NCBI GenBank assembly: GCA_009760855.2 | Contig: WPIO01000044.1 | Coordinates: 554,501 to 618,500, forward strand | DNA length: 64,000 nt | Direction: 5' to 3' | From: Cristatella mucedo | Lineage: Eukaryota; Bryozoa; Phylactolaemata; Cristatellidae | Part shown: piece by piece, positions 1 to 11,200 of the stretch | Layout of the letters: every line of letters starts with the position of its first letter | Position numbering within the stretch: the stretch's first letter is position 1 | The notes under the pieces: model-generated | What the model was told of the DNA's origin: nothing | The model's database searches: none | Seen by the model: only the letters and a program-made list of their open reading frames with translations | Made by a program: the position numbers and the translations under genes

Positions 1-44
1 GTGCTTCTTGTGATTAGGCATTCAGTTTACATGAATCGTAAGCC

Positions 45-125
45 ATGAATAATAATAATAACACACTTGAAAAAGCGCCCTCAGAGAACTCAATATCTTT
101 CTTGGAGCTTTACATTTGTTACAAA
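45..125 (-). mobile_element. LINE A type tail
   Basis: AATAAT repeats followed by the reversed hairpin (GCGCCCTCAGAGAACTCAAT). Confidence 0.6.
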
Positions 126-648
126 GGAATTACTGAGTGCCGGCTTGTTTATCTACCTGCAATGACTTTGCACCATTTAAATCTCAGCTGGTAACGCAAC
201 TGTTCCGCTTAGCTTTACTTGCACCCCAGTTAATTTGTCTTTTTGTACCTGCCTGTTACCTTTTAGTGCTTACTTTTGCCCAATAAAGCGCATGTCACTA
301 ACCAGGGACTCCACTAACTAGTGGCCGAGTGTCTTCTTATGTGCCTTTGCTTGCTTGTCTAATCTCAATATGGTTATTAACCCTCGGTTGTTGCTTCTCC
401 CTCAGTGAGTTGTGAAACGCCCGGGTATATATTTAGGTCTATTAGGGCTATACAAATGACTAATATTATAATTTTAATTACTAAAATGAAGAATTTTCGG
501 GTGTTAAACGGAAACAAACAGATCACTTATTATGAAGGAAGATGCTTTAACCAGGCGGAAATTAAAACGTGGTCTTGTTTAGAAAATGGCCACAAACCAC
601 GTCATTTCTGCGGCGTGTTTTTACAAGGTGCATATCGTTACAGCAGTG

Positions 649-1765
649 GTGTAATAATAATAATAATAATAATAATAACTCACTTGATAAAGCGCCCTCA
701 AAGAACTTAATCTCTCTCTAGGCGCTTTACATTCGCTGTAAAGTGAAATGCAATGCAATGGTAAGTAAAATCATGCTTGAAAAACAAACGAAATGAATAA
801 TATGGTTAGGGGTGACATGCACAGGGTCAGCATGCAAATGTGGTTAGTAGCAGCATGCACAGTGTCAGCACGCATAAGCACATCAAGGACGAATCACGGG
901 GACCCACTAAATGCTGTCCTAAATAGGTGTGTTTTTAAGTTCCTTTTAAATGTGGTCAGGTCAGGGGATGTTCTTACGCAGGTCGGGAGGGAGTTCCAGG
1001 CTTTGGGAGCAAATGAACTAAATGCACGGTCTCCAAAGGATTTAAGGTTTGTATGAGGTATTTGTAGACTGTTGGATTCCGAAAAGCGGATGGTACGATG
1101 CTTGGCCTGATGGGGTAGTATATCTGACAGATAGGCTGGAGCCATAGAATGAAGGGACCTAAAAGTGAGCAACAAAACCTTGAAGTCAATCCGTTGCTTG
1201 ACTGGTAGCCAGTGCAGGTCGGCGAGAAGTGGAGTAATGTGGCAACTGCGACGCTCACGACAGACAAGCCTAGCTGCCGAGTTTTGCACCAGCTGCAATC
1301 GCCTGATCGCACATGCTGGTAGGCCAGTGAGCAGTGAGTTGCAGAAGTCGAGACGGGATGTCACGAATGCATGGACTAACTTGGACGTGGTATCTTTATC
1401 TAAACAAGCCCGAATTTTAGCAATGTTATGAAGTTTAAAATAGGCGGATTTGACTGTGGAGCTGATATGGTCGTCTAACGAGAGGTCGCTTTGGAATATG
1501 GCACCTAGATTTCGAGCTGATTCAACTGGAGATATGCTGGCAGAGCCAATTTTGAGAGTCAGCCTTTCCAATCTCTGGATCACACTGGGTTTGCCCATAA
1601 CTAGTAAGTTAGTTTTATCATCGTTTAGTTTTAGAAAATTTGCTGCCATCCATGTGCGGATGTCATCAATGCATGCAGCTAGTGAGTTTAGAGAATTTGA
1701 GGTGCTTGAAGGTGTAAAGCCAACCAAGACCATTTCCCGTACAACGGGGGAGGCCAACATTTAGT
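649..1765 (-). mobile_element. LINE A (CR1/L2-like non-LTR retrotransposon), 5'-truncated
   Basis: The minus-strand frame 1760-894 is open for 288 residues. It encodes the C-terminal part of a reverse-transcriptase polyprotein, with FLKLNDDKTNLLVMGKP, SRLDFCNSLLTGLP, NSAARLVCRE, LHWLPVKQRI and AWNSLP in the order typical of CR1/L2/Jockey-type elements. Towards 649 come a 3' UTR, a hairpin (GCGCC-like, AGAGATT...TCTCT) and an (ATT)n end. The endonuclease and most of the RT are absent. It is the best preserved LINE A frame in the window. Confidence 0.87.
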
Positions 1766-2364
1766 TTTTCTCTATGCCTCGCTAAATTTTGTTCTTCGAT
1801 CAATTTCGGCTACTTGTTCCCAGTGAATGTGGTTCTAATGATCATAAAATATCCAGGAAACTAAGAATTTCGCGTGCAAATGGCAGCAATAGAATTATTC
1901 GGAAGCTGGTTACATGCGGCATAATAGTAATCTATCCAAGCAAGAGCTGGCCGCCCAAGAGTTACGCGCGTTGAGGGGAAGTATCTTTGCCTTGAACGGA
2001 TGCTCAGGTTCTGTGAGATAGCTTCGGGGCTCAAAATAAACCAAGCTCAGAGTACCGTTTAACTGTTCACCCAATCTGCAATTACTTTCTAGCTCACTCC
2101 GCCGCATGTGTCCAGGATTTTGCATTTAACTAGTAGTAAGGTTTTAATAAAACCACGTTAAATGCAGACTCCTTTATTATTTTATTATAATTATATTTTC
2201 AAATAATTGTAATAACGTGGTTTGTCGTGCTGCTTCCAGCGAGCGAAGCTTCGAAAAATTTCTCTAAAATGAGCCCGGAGAGTATTTCATCCCGAGCGTA
2301 TCATAAAATTTACGCACGACAGTTCACATCTACCTTCCCACTTCAATCTCCCTGAAATAAAATA

Positions 2365-3058
2365 AAAGTTTGCAATTCAAAAATTGGAAAGGCTAACGAT
2401 GAAAATCGGCTCTGCAGCATATCTCCTGTTGAATCTGATAGAAATTTAGGTGTCATGTTCTTAAGTGACCTTTTGTTAGACGACCACATCAGCTCCGCTG
2501 TCAAGTCTGTCCACGTTCAGCCACATAACATTGCTAAAATTCTGATTGTTGAGACAAGGATACCCCATCTCAATTGGTCCGTGCTTTTGTGACATCCTGT
2601 CTCAACTTCTGTAACTCACTGCTTGCTGGTCTACCGGGCAGTGCAATCAGGGGCTTACAGCTGGTACAAAACTGTGCAGCTAGGCTTGTCTGTCGTGAGC
2701 GTCGCAGTTGCCACATTACACCACTTCTTGCCGACTTACATTGACTCCCTATGTAGCAGCGTGTCGACTTCAAGGTTTCGCCACTCACTTTTAGGTCCCT
2801 TCATCCTTTGGTTCCAGCCTACCTGGCAGATCTTCTCCCCACTAGGCCAAGCATCGTACCACCCGCTTTTCGAAATCTAATCGTTTACCCATACGTCGTA
2901 TGACCCTCAAATCTTTTGGAGACCATGCCTTTAGTTCGTATGCTTCCAAACTCAGGAACTCGCTTCCGACTTGCGTCTCGACATCCCCTGACTTGACCAC
3001 ATTTAAAAATAAGCTAAGCACGCATATATTTATGATCGCATTTAGTAGGTCTATGTGA
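2365..3058 (+). mobile_element. LINE A fragment, degenerate
   Basis: Same C-terminal RT-polyprotein region as the copy at 649, on the other strand, with many stops and shifts. It lacks its own hairpin tail and is followed directly by SINE-I at 3067. Confidence 0.75.
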
Positions 3059-3066
3059 TTCATTGT

Positions 3067-3211
3067 GAGCTGGTTTGGTCCAGCGGTTAAGGTGCTCGCC
3101 CCTATCAAGGTCTGGCTGAGGTCATAGGCTCGAGCCCGGAGGCATACGTGAAGCGCCTGAACAGAGATTAAGTTCTCTTGGGGCGCTATATAAATGAATC
3201 ATTTATTTATT
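3067..3211 (+). mobile_element. SINE-I (tRNA-derived)
   Basis: The tRNA-like head has an A box (TGGTCCAGCGGTTAAGGTGC) and a B box (GGCTCGAGCCC). It is followed by a short body and the hairpin GCGCCTGAACAGAGATTAAG...TTCTCTTGGGGCGCT, then a (TTTA)-type end. Confidence 0.82.
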
Positions 3212-3450
3212 GTTAGAGGTGACATGCACAGGGTCAGCATGCAAATATGGTTAGTGGCCGCATGCACAGTGTCAGCATGCACCTGCAGACATCAGACGAA
3301 TACAAAATAAAACGATGTTATGCTCGTTCATTGAGCCTGCAACCATTAACCATTTGACCGTGCTTCCTATACAGCAAATGTGAAGCGCCTATAAAGAGAT
3401 TGAGTTCTCTGAGGGTATATAACAAATGTATTAGTATTATTATTATTAAC
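3208..3450. mobile_element. LINE A 3' pieces in opposite orientations
   Basis: 3208-3285 is minus-strand LINE A 3' UTR (GGGTCAGCATGCAAATATGG). 3335-3450 is a plus-strand hairpin tail ending in ATT repeats. Confidence 0.6.
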
Positions 3451-3549
3451 ACCCTCGTTTTTAGCAAATTCGCCCGTTTCTCAGCTACAGGACAGTGCTG
3501 AATGACAGCTACCCACGTACTACAGGCTTCGCACTGGACGGCGCCAAGT

Positions 3550-3715
3550 GAGTCCAACGAGCGAGTCCGACGAGCGAGTCCGATCAGCGAGTTTGACGAA
3601 CGAGTCCGACGAGCGAGTCCGACAAGCGAGTCCGATCAGCGAGTTTGACGAGCGAGTCCGACGAGCGAGTTTGACGAGCGAGTCAGACGAGCGAGTCCGA
3701 CGAGCGAGTCGGAGC
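3550..3715. repeat. 13-bp minisatellite, about 12.8 copies
   Basis: Direct repeats of GAGTCCGACGAGC in register, with point variants (GAGTTTGACGAGC, GAGTCCGATCAGC). The last copy is cut short. It lies about 600 bases upstream of the PTB gene start, at the edge of the CpG-rich region. Confidence 0.9.
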
Positions 3716-4329
3716 GAGGTCGGACGAGTGCGAGGCGAGCGCACCTGGCGCTCCGCTTCGAGTGAGAACCAGACCCTCCCCGAGAACCTAACGACCGAGG
3801 TCTGGCCGTCGCCGTGCACCGCATTGTCAAGGGGACAAAGCTGGCGCCGCCCCCTCCAGAGTCCGGACATTCCGTCCTAGCGGCGCTCCGTTCGTTGCTC
3901 CGCCGAGCATCCGCTCGTCGAGCGTCCGCTGCGGCGGCCGCCGTTGTTACGCATTAAGCGTCGTGAATGGACAGGGTGGCAGAGCCGGACGGAGAGCGCG
4001 GACGTTCGGCCCCGACGGCTCCCGCACGATAGTTTTCGCCACGGACACAATGCTGCCGGAGCTATTCCACCGCAATACGACCTTTGTCAGCGCCAGCGAC
4101 TCCATTGTGGGTCCGAGCGGTCTTTTGAGCTGTCGCATTGACATTGCTACGCACACTCGCCGGTGAAAAATTGATTGTGTTTGCTTTGCTTTCCGAGCCA
4201 GCGGCTTAAGCGGAAGGCCAGTCCGACGGAAGGCGGCCGGCGTGCCAGCGGCGTGCCACCTCTCGCGCCGTCTCGCGCGCGCCGCATCGGGCGGCGAGCG
4301 CGGCGACGACTGGGCGCGGCGCCGGCGCC
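3716..4329 (+). promoter_or_regulatory. CpG-rich promoter and 5' leader region of the PTB gene
   Basis: This stretch and the first exon and early intron to about 6300 are much richer in C, G and CpG than the rest of the window, as expected of an unmethylated promoter island. No clear TATA box is seen. The transcription start cannot be fixed from sequence. A 13-bp minisatellite ends at its upstream edge. Confidence 0.45.
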
Positions 4330-5388
4330 ATGGCGCGCGAGATCCGGAAGGCGCAGTACTACGTGGAGTACCTCGGCTGGAAGGAGACGACGGGACTGTA
4401 CGGCAAGGAGTTCACCGAGCCGATCGCACGGCAGCTGCTGCTGCGCACGCGCCACGCCAGCCTGCCGCGGCTCACCGTGGGCGTCAGCCGCAAGCGCGTG
4501 GCCATCACGCAGGACGTCACCGCGAAGAAGACGAAGCCGGAGAAGCTCAGCTACCCGCCGGTGCACGCGCGCGACGTGACGTTCGTGGCGCAGTGCTCGG
4601 CGCCCGACGCCGACGTAGCGGCCTGCATATTCCTCGGCTACAATCCCATGACGCAGTGCGCGGCGCACGTGCACGTCTATCGCTTCGACACGCCGAGCAC
4701 CGCGTCGATATTCGTCGACCATGTCAAGCAGATCGTGAGCATACCGGAGCACAAGCAGCGCATAGCGGACGTTGAAGCCGACCTGGCCGCGCTCGGCTAC
4801 ATCGCCCGGCGGCGCGGCAGCAGCGCGGGCGGCGGCGGCCCGACGGCGGACGCAGCGACGGCTCCGCGCACGCCGGCGCCTGATTACGCCGCTCCAGCGC
4901 CGCAGCAGCCGCCGCCGTCGGCGGGGCCGGGCCGCTATTCTCGCGAGCTGCCTAAGCAGCAGCCGCTGCCGCCGCCGCCGCTGCTGCTGCACTCGAGGAG
5001 TGTCGGCAGCATCGCGACGGCGACGACGGCGGCGGCGGCAATCGACGCCGACCAATCGGAGTCGCGGCAGCCGTTCAGCTCGCTTCAGGAGGAGCTAGAC
5101 TACAAGCTGAAGGTGTCCGCGCCCATACTGCTTCCGCCCAAAGACTACGACACGGTGCTGCGCCGGCACGGCAAGATTGGCGACCGCGACGCGAAGCGCT
5201 CGACGCACGCGGCCATCATCGGGCCGAACGGCCTGTTCGCGCAGCCGCGAGCGGAGCCCTACTGCGCCGCCATCCGGGAGGAGGAGCGCTCGAGCTCGAG
5301 CAGCGACGCGGCCTCGGCCGGCGACGACGAGCCCGCCTCGGCCACCGCCACCGCCGATGGCGGCGGTCCGCCGCCGCTCAGCGACGAG
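4330..5388 (+). CDS. PTB-domain gene, exon 1 (353 codons)
   Basis: This exon carries the start codon, the whole PTB domain and most of the disordered middle, and ends at a consensus donor after codon GAG. The reading frame stays open past the donor to a TAA at 5560-5562, adding 57 mostly Arg-rich residues. A retained-intron isoform is therefore possible, but the added stretch looks like GC-rich intron rather than protein. Codon third positions are very GC-rich, in contrast to the p38 first exon. Confidence 0.8.
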
Positions 5389-8166
5389 GTAGGCCGCGCC
5401 GCCGCGGCGCGCTCGGCCCCGCCGCTGCGAGCGCGCCGCCGAGCCGTCTCTCACAGCGACGAGGACGCGCGTACTCGTCGCCGCCGCCGCCGCCGCGCTT
5501 ACGACGACCGTCGGTCGCGGCGGAGGCGTCGATACATTCTTTCATGTCGGCCGGCGCGCTAATGAGTATGCGACGATTGATCGAGGGAGCGCGGGGACGC
5601 ACGAGCGGGGACGCGCGAGCGCGCACGCGAGCTCCGACCGTCCGTCGCGGGCGTCGCCGCTGCCGACGGCGCACGCGAGGCGTCCGACAGCCGCGCCGCG
5701 GCGGCGCGATGCGGTGCGAGTCGAAAGTCGAAGAGGCGAAGCTGCAGCGCGGACCCGGCAGGAGGTCCCGTCGCTTCGCGATTTGGTCGGGCGAGACTGG
5801 TCAGCTATGCTCGACAGCTGCCGCGTGCGAAGGCTCAGCCACAACCCACCAGCCGAAGCGACGCGCCATCTTCCGGCGACGGAGGGGCGCCCGAGCCACT
5901 CACTCGCAGCAGGAGAGCTGTCCATTCTGTCCAGTCGAAATGCGCGGGACCGGTAGTACTCGGGCTCCTTACCGCCCCCCTCTCCGCGCCAGAGGTGAGG
6001 AACGAGTTCAAGTTCTGGCGAGGACTCGGTGCGTCCTCTCCTTCCAATGCGACGACGTTCCTGCGGGTTGCTTTCGAAGCCACTGGGGGAAGAGCCGACG
6101 CCACGCGTACGACACCATCCGGTCTTGGGCGGAAGGCGTGGCTTTTTTCTCAGAGCGGCAACTCGCCGGAGGCGCAGCGAGCAGTTAGTGCCGGCCGGTG
6201 TGGAGCATCGCGGCGAAGCGTTCCCAGGCAAGCGTCGGCGCTCAGTCGCGCGAGCGGCGTTCCGGCTGCAGGCGCAGACCGGCGCGAGGCTTTTGTTTGG
6301 ATTGGCGCCTGCTCGACGTCAGTCGTACGCCGGTTTGGCCCAGTGGTTAAGGTGCTCACCCCGACCAAGATCTGGCCGAGGTCGTGGGCTCGAGTACCGT
6401 GGCTTAAAATGCCTGAATAGAGATTAAGTTCTCTCAGGGCGCTATACAAATAAATTATATTTCCTTATTTACCCGCCGTTGGAGCATCTTTGCGGGCTGT
6501 AGTGCGGCTCGATGCGGCTGTAGCCAGGATTGCGGTGCGTGCGGCCTTGAGGGGCGTGTCACGAGGTCAATGTCTTCTCTTCATTATCTCCCCGGAAAAG
6601 CTCTTTAGAGTCTCAATAAAACTTATTATTTTAATTCTTTTTTGCTATTCGGTGGTTCAATTTAAAGGCTATTAGCTTACAGCTCCAAAATAGATTGTGT
6701 AAACTTGTCACACCGCGCCGAAGGCGGGCCACCCGGAAGCTTCTTCCGGCAAACTAAAATGAAATCCTTACCCCAGTTTGGAAAGCCCGAGGCAGCAAGC
6801 CGAAGGTGAGCATCGGAAGATCTCTACAAACCTGCAGAAAATAAGTACATATTAAGAAACTCTTTAAAAAAAATATGCTCACATTAAAAAATGATGGCCC
6901 TTCTGGAGACCGCCAGCGAACTCATTAGCAGCCTTTCTAAACTCATCTAAAAAAAAACAGTGGTTTTCCTCTCTGGAGAAGTAATAAGATTGTGCTACAC
7001 CGAAAAGCCTCGGGGGCCGCTGTGCAAATATTTTGTTTTCGATCGTTCAATTCTCTAACTTGTTGAGAATGGCACCCCGCTGCCTATAATCGCCGCGGTA
7101 CGCGGTAGCTCAAGAGGGCTTACGTAGGGGGACGGTAATCGAGGCTCGACTGATATCATGATGTTCATTTGGCTTCGTCTCTATCCCTCGCTGCGGAATA
7201 AATCAGGAGCTACCTGATGGAGCGCTAACATCTTATGGCGACATGCCAGGGTTAGTACCCTTACGTCGTCGCTGTTTAGCAGCCTCGTGTGCCGATTTAA
7301 AACGTTTAGTTTTTAGAAATTCCTTATCAGGAAATCAGCTCAAGAGACTGGACTCGGAGCCAAAGGTCACATGGTTCGCTCGCCGCACGAAATGCCAGTC
7401 GAGCATCATGCGGGCCTGCTCGCCCCTCCTTGACGACGCAGACCGCGAAGCGTCTGCGTATCAAGCGCGCTCCGCCCGCCAGCTCCCTAGCCACGGCTCC
7501 CTAGCCTTGCCTCCATAAAAAAGTCTTAGGGTTGTCTTGCACGACATTGCAGCCTCTCCGGAAACGCACTGCGTCTGCTGGCCGTAGAAGGGAAGCCGAT
7601 ATGATGGGCTTTTTTTGCGCCTCTAGAGAAAGTGGTCCTGGCCCATTTTGAACAATTTCGATTATCCGCAAAGAAAGAGCGGCCCCCAAATCCTTGGACG
7701 CCCTCAAGGGAGATTGAGACTCCATTGTGTAGAGTCTGAAGCTTCGCCTCGAAGGCCGACTGTCCGGCAGCGCGACGCCACCCAATCTAGAACTATCTGC
7801 AGCCCGGCTCTGGAGAAACGCGCGAGAAGCAGAGCGCCGACGGCGCGCCGCCCGCCCAGACCGAGGCTCAGTGACCCGACCGCAAAAGTTTAGCTTTTCA
7901 TTTTGGGAGACCTCAAAACTCCAGCCAGACGGTATGCCGCCCGAAATCTAATCCCCCTAAAAAGAAATATGCACCACAACCAGGAGAAACTATAGTTTCG
8001 CGCCAATCAAGGCGCGCCGCTCAAGGCCGGCCTCTTTGGAGCCCTCAAAATAGAGTAACTGTCAGCAGCTCTACAGTTTAGAAAAATTGATGATAGATTC
8101 TCCGCAGAGGAACTACTTAAATCTGCGACCAGAAAGGCTCGCCACCCTCCACCTCCGCCTCTAGAG

Positions 8167-8253
<87 letters not shown>

Positions 8254-11200
8254 AGGCCCTGGTTGCCTCTCCCCAGAAGCCTAGCAGCAGCGACCAGAAA
8301 TGGGCTATCGAACCCACAAGAGGACTAAAAAGGAATTTTCGGCAAAAGAGGAGGTGGACAGCTGTAATTTTGGCTGGGTCAGCACCGCCCCGCTTTTTCA
8401 GCCAGACCTATGGATGGTGGGGGGGCTTTAGACCCCCGACCCCTCTGTATGCCCTGGCTTGCGGCAAATCCTGTCGTTTGCACTGTCACCAAAATAGCAG
8501 CCCTACTCAAAGCATGCTCTTTTGGTCGCAATGCTAACAGCTTAGCTGGCAATTGGCGAGATTAGCTTTCGCTAAAATGGTGAATGGGGTTCAGCAGTGG
8601 CTGGCAATCGTAAAAAGAATGCAAGCAAATCATTTTGAAGAGCCTTGTGCAGAAGCTTAACTATGACTCTGCTCAATAAAATAGCAATCACCGTTTCAGC
8701 ATCATATCCAGTGGTTTCGTAACTTGGCGACTCCATAAAAAGGACGCAGGCTCGACAATGCAAATAGACAGCTTCGCTCAGCTGGGAGCTTCTCGGGGTT
8801 CTCTTTGTCTGCGTAAGCAGGCACTGCTGCCTTCCCAGCAGGCTGCAGGCATGATACGCTAAAGCGTTTCTCTTGGCTCCTGTCATGGTCTTAATGACTT
8901 TGTGGAGTTACTGACGGAGATACATTACATTACGTTACATTTCCTGTCGAATGGATCGAAGACAGCATGGCTGCTGCATCCTGCTGCTGCATCCTGTTGT
9001 TGCATCCTGCTGTTGCATCCTGCTGCTGCTGCCGTTGCCGCCGCCGCCTCCAGCTCCTCCTGCTCGCACCAGATGGTGTCACCTGTAGTAGCGACCCGCA
9101 TAGATAGTCGGTCGCTAAGAGTGTCCTCCAGAAGCGATCAACAGCTGGAATGTCTTTTCATCAAAGATAGTTTAAGAGCCGCTGCAATAAACCTCTTCAA
9201 AATGATGTGGCTGCATTCTTTATGGGATTGCCAGCCACTGCTGACCTCCAGCTGCCCTGCTAACGAACGAATGCTAATCCCGTGACGTGATGCAGCCGAT
9301 GCACTGCTGTATTGTGTCAGATGGTTGAGTAGCTGCAGCTTATTTGACCCTTATTTGACCATTGCTTCCAGGGTATAGGCACTCGTCCGTAAGCGCTTGG
9401 GTATCCCAAAAGGTGGTGAGCGAGTGTGACGCTTTACGTTAGCCTTGATCGCCTTAATCTCGGCCACACTAAGTTAGGGAATCTCCCACCATTGAGGAAC
9501 CGAATGCGGTTGCACCTACATCAACGAATACAAGTGAAAACAATACAAGTGAATTCTGGTGAATACAAGTGAAAATTCGGGTATATGCCTGTGCGTACAT
9601 GTAACTGCGTGTGGATGCAATCCAATTCTCCAAGAGGTCGCACATGCAGTAGTGCAATAGGTAAAAGAATGTAAGCCGGACGTGGGTAGAAAGAATGATT
9701 TATCACCTTCGGACTTTATGGTAACGCCCCAAATCCGTAGGAAGTGAATGCTAATCAGAAGCATTATGACATATAATCTCAACGCTTGTAAAAGAAACGA
9801 CAGAGACACGTTGAGATTGTACAGCAGAGACGAGCACATAGAGAAAATCAAAGAACTAGAATCCGGGCTGGGGCAGAAACGAGTTAAAGCTGTGTCGTCG
9901 AGGCTGGCTGCTTGCTGGCAGGACACTTATTAGGACGCGGCCTGCAGTGGCACGCCCTCAAGTACAGTGAGCCAATCACGGCCACTCAATGGCGCCAAAA
10001 GAATTCTTTTGCTGCTGCTCTCTGTTCGAGCGCTGCAAGCAGTTCCGTGAGCGAAGTCTGCACGCTGCTTTACCAGCCAAGTTACAAGAAAAGCCAGGCT
10101 CTTGTGGCCCAGGTGTTCTTCAAACAAATCACCTCTGCATTATCTGAGCTATTCGTACACCAATGTGAATAGAGATTGCGAATTGTGCACCGAGCGTTTC
10201 TGAAAGCCTACCTATTCTGTAGTTAAATGCGCTGCCTCTTGGCTTGCAGATCTTTATCTCGTCGTGCCCTGGGGGGGGGGCACCTGCAGGTCAGAATCAG
10301 ACGTCGTGCTGCTGCCAGTTTATCTTCGCTTTTGTGTGCGCTCTGTCCGTCTGCTCTTGACTGAGCCAGCTACGAGGTTACGACCTCCACTTGGCATGCA
10401 TTCGTATTGGTGCTTTATAAGCCGCTTTTGCATGGTGCATCTTGTTTCGGTCCTGCTGCGGACTTCTCATTTTGCAAGAAGTTTACTGGGTCGGTTTGCC
10501 TTCTGTCTTACCTTCTTCAAGCCGCCCACTAGCTCCAACCCAAGAGTGTTCCTGGTAAAATTGCTTTCGTTAGGGAGGTAGGGAAACGGCTCTCCACGAT
10601 GCACCTCCAGGTGAATTTAAACCTTTCGCGATTGCTTTTTTCGTCCACTGCTCATGATCTGTCCTATATGACGTGCTCCTAGTGTTCGATATACAGTGAC
10701 TCTCTTAGAACGCATCGATAATTTCGCCCCTCCCTTGACGGTGACTATGATTTGTCGTTTGTTTACTCTTGCCACTGTAAAGATCAAGACGTAGAACCGT
10801 GCTCAGCTTCTCCATCCTTCGTCCAGTCTTCCATCAGTCTTGGACCGCCTGCCCAGCCTTGGTGACGTATGCACCCAAGACGAAGGACGGACCGTGCAAA
10901 CGCGCCTTTAGAGGGCATGTTAGAGTAACGTGTGCCACAATATGTGCGAAGCATCACCCTTATCTAATGGGCATTTGAATACCTTCATACGCTTATGGCC
11001 CAACTAGTTTCGTCCTTCCCGGAACTAGCGGCATTTCGTGTGTAGTGCAATTTAGCCTGTCGTACTAAATGTGCTTGATCGTAGCATGCCTGTAGTACCA
11101 AACGTACTTGATCGTAGCACATCATTCCGTAAGGAAGAAAGGAACATTTCATTAGAAGAAGAATCAAGTTCCATTAACAATAATATGCATGTTGACACTG

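Noticed and set aside
4147-5055. 302-codon Arg-rich minus-strand frame
   Set aside because: Antisense shadow of the GC-rich PTB exon; Arg/Ala-only composition and no domain.
5542-6231. Overlapping frames of 214-229 codons on both strands
   Set aside because: GC-rich intron keeps all frames open; products are low-complexity and disagree with each other.
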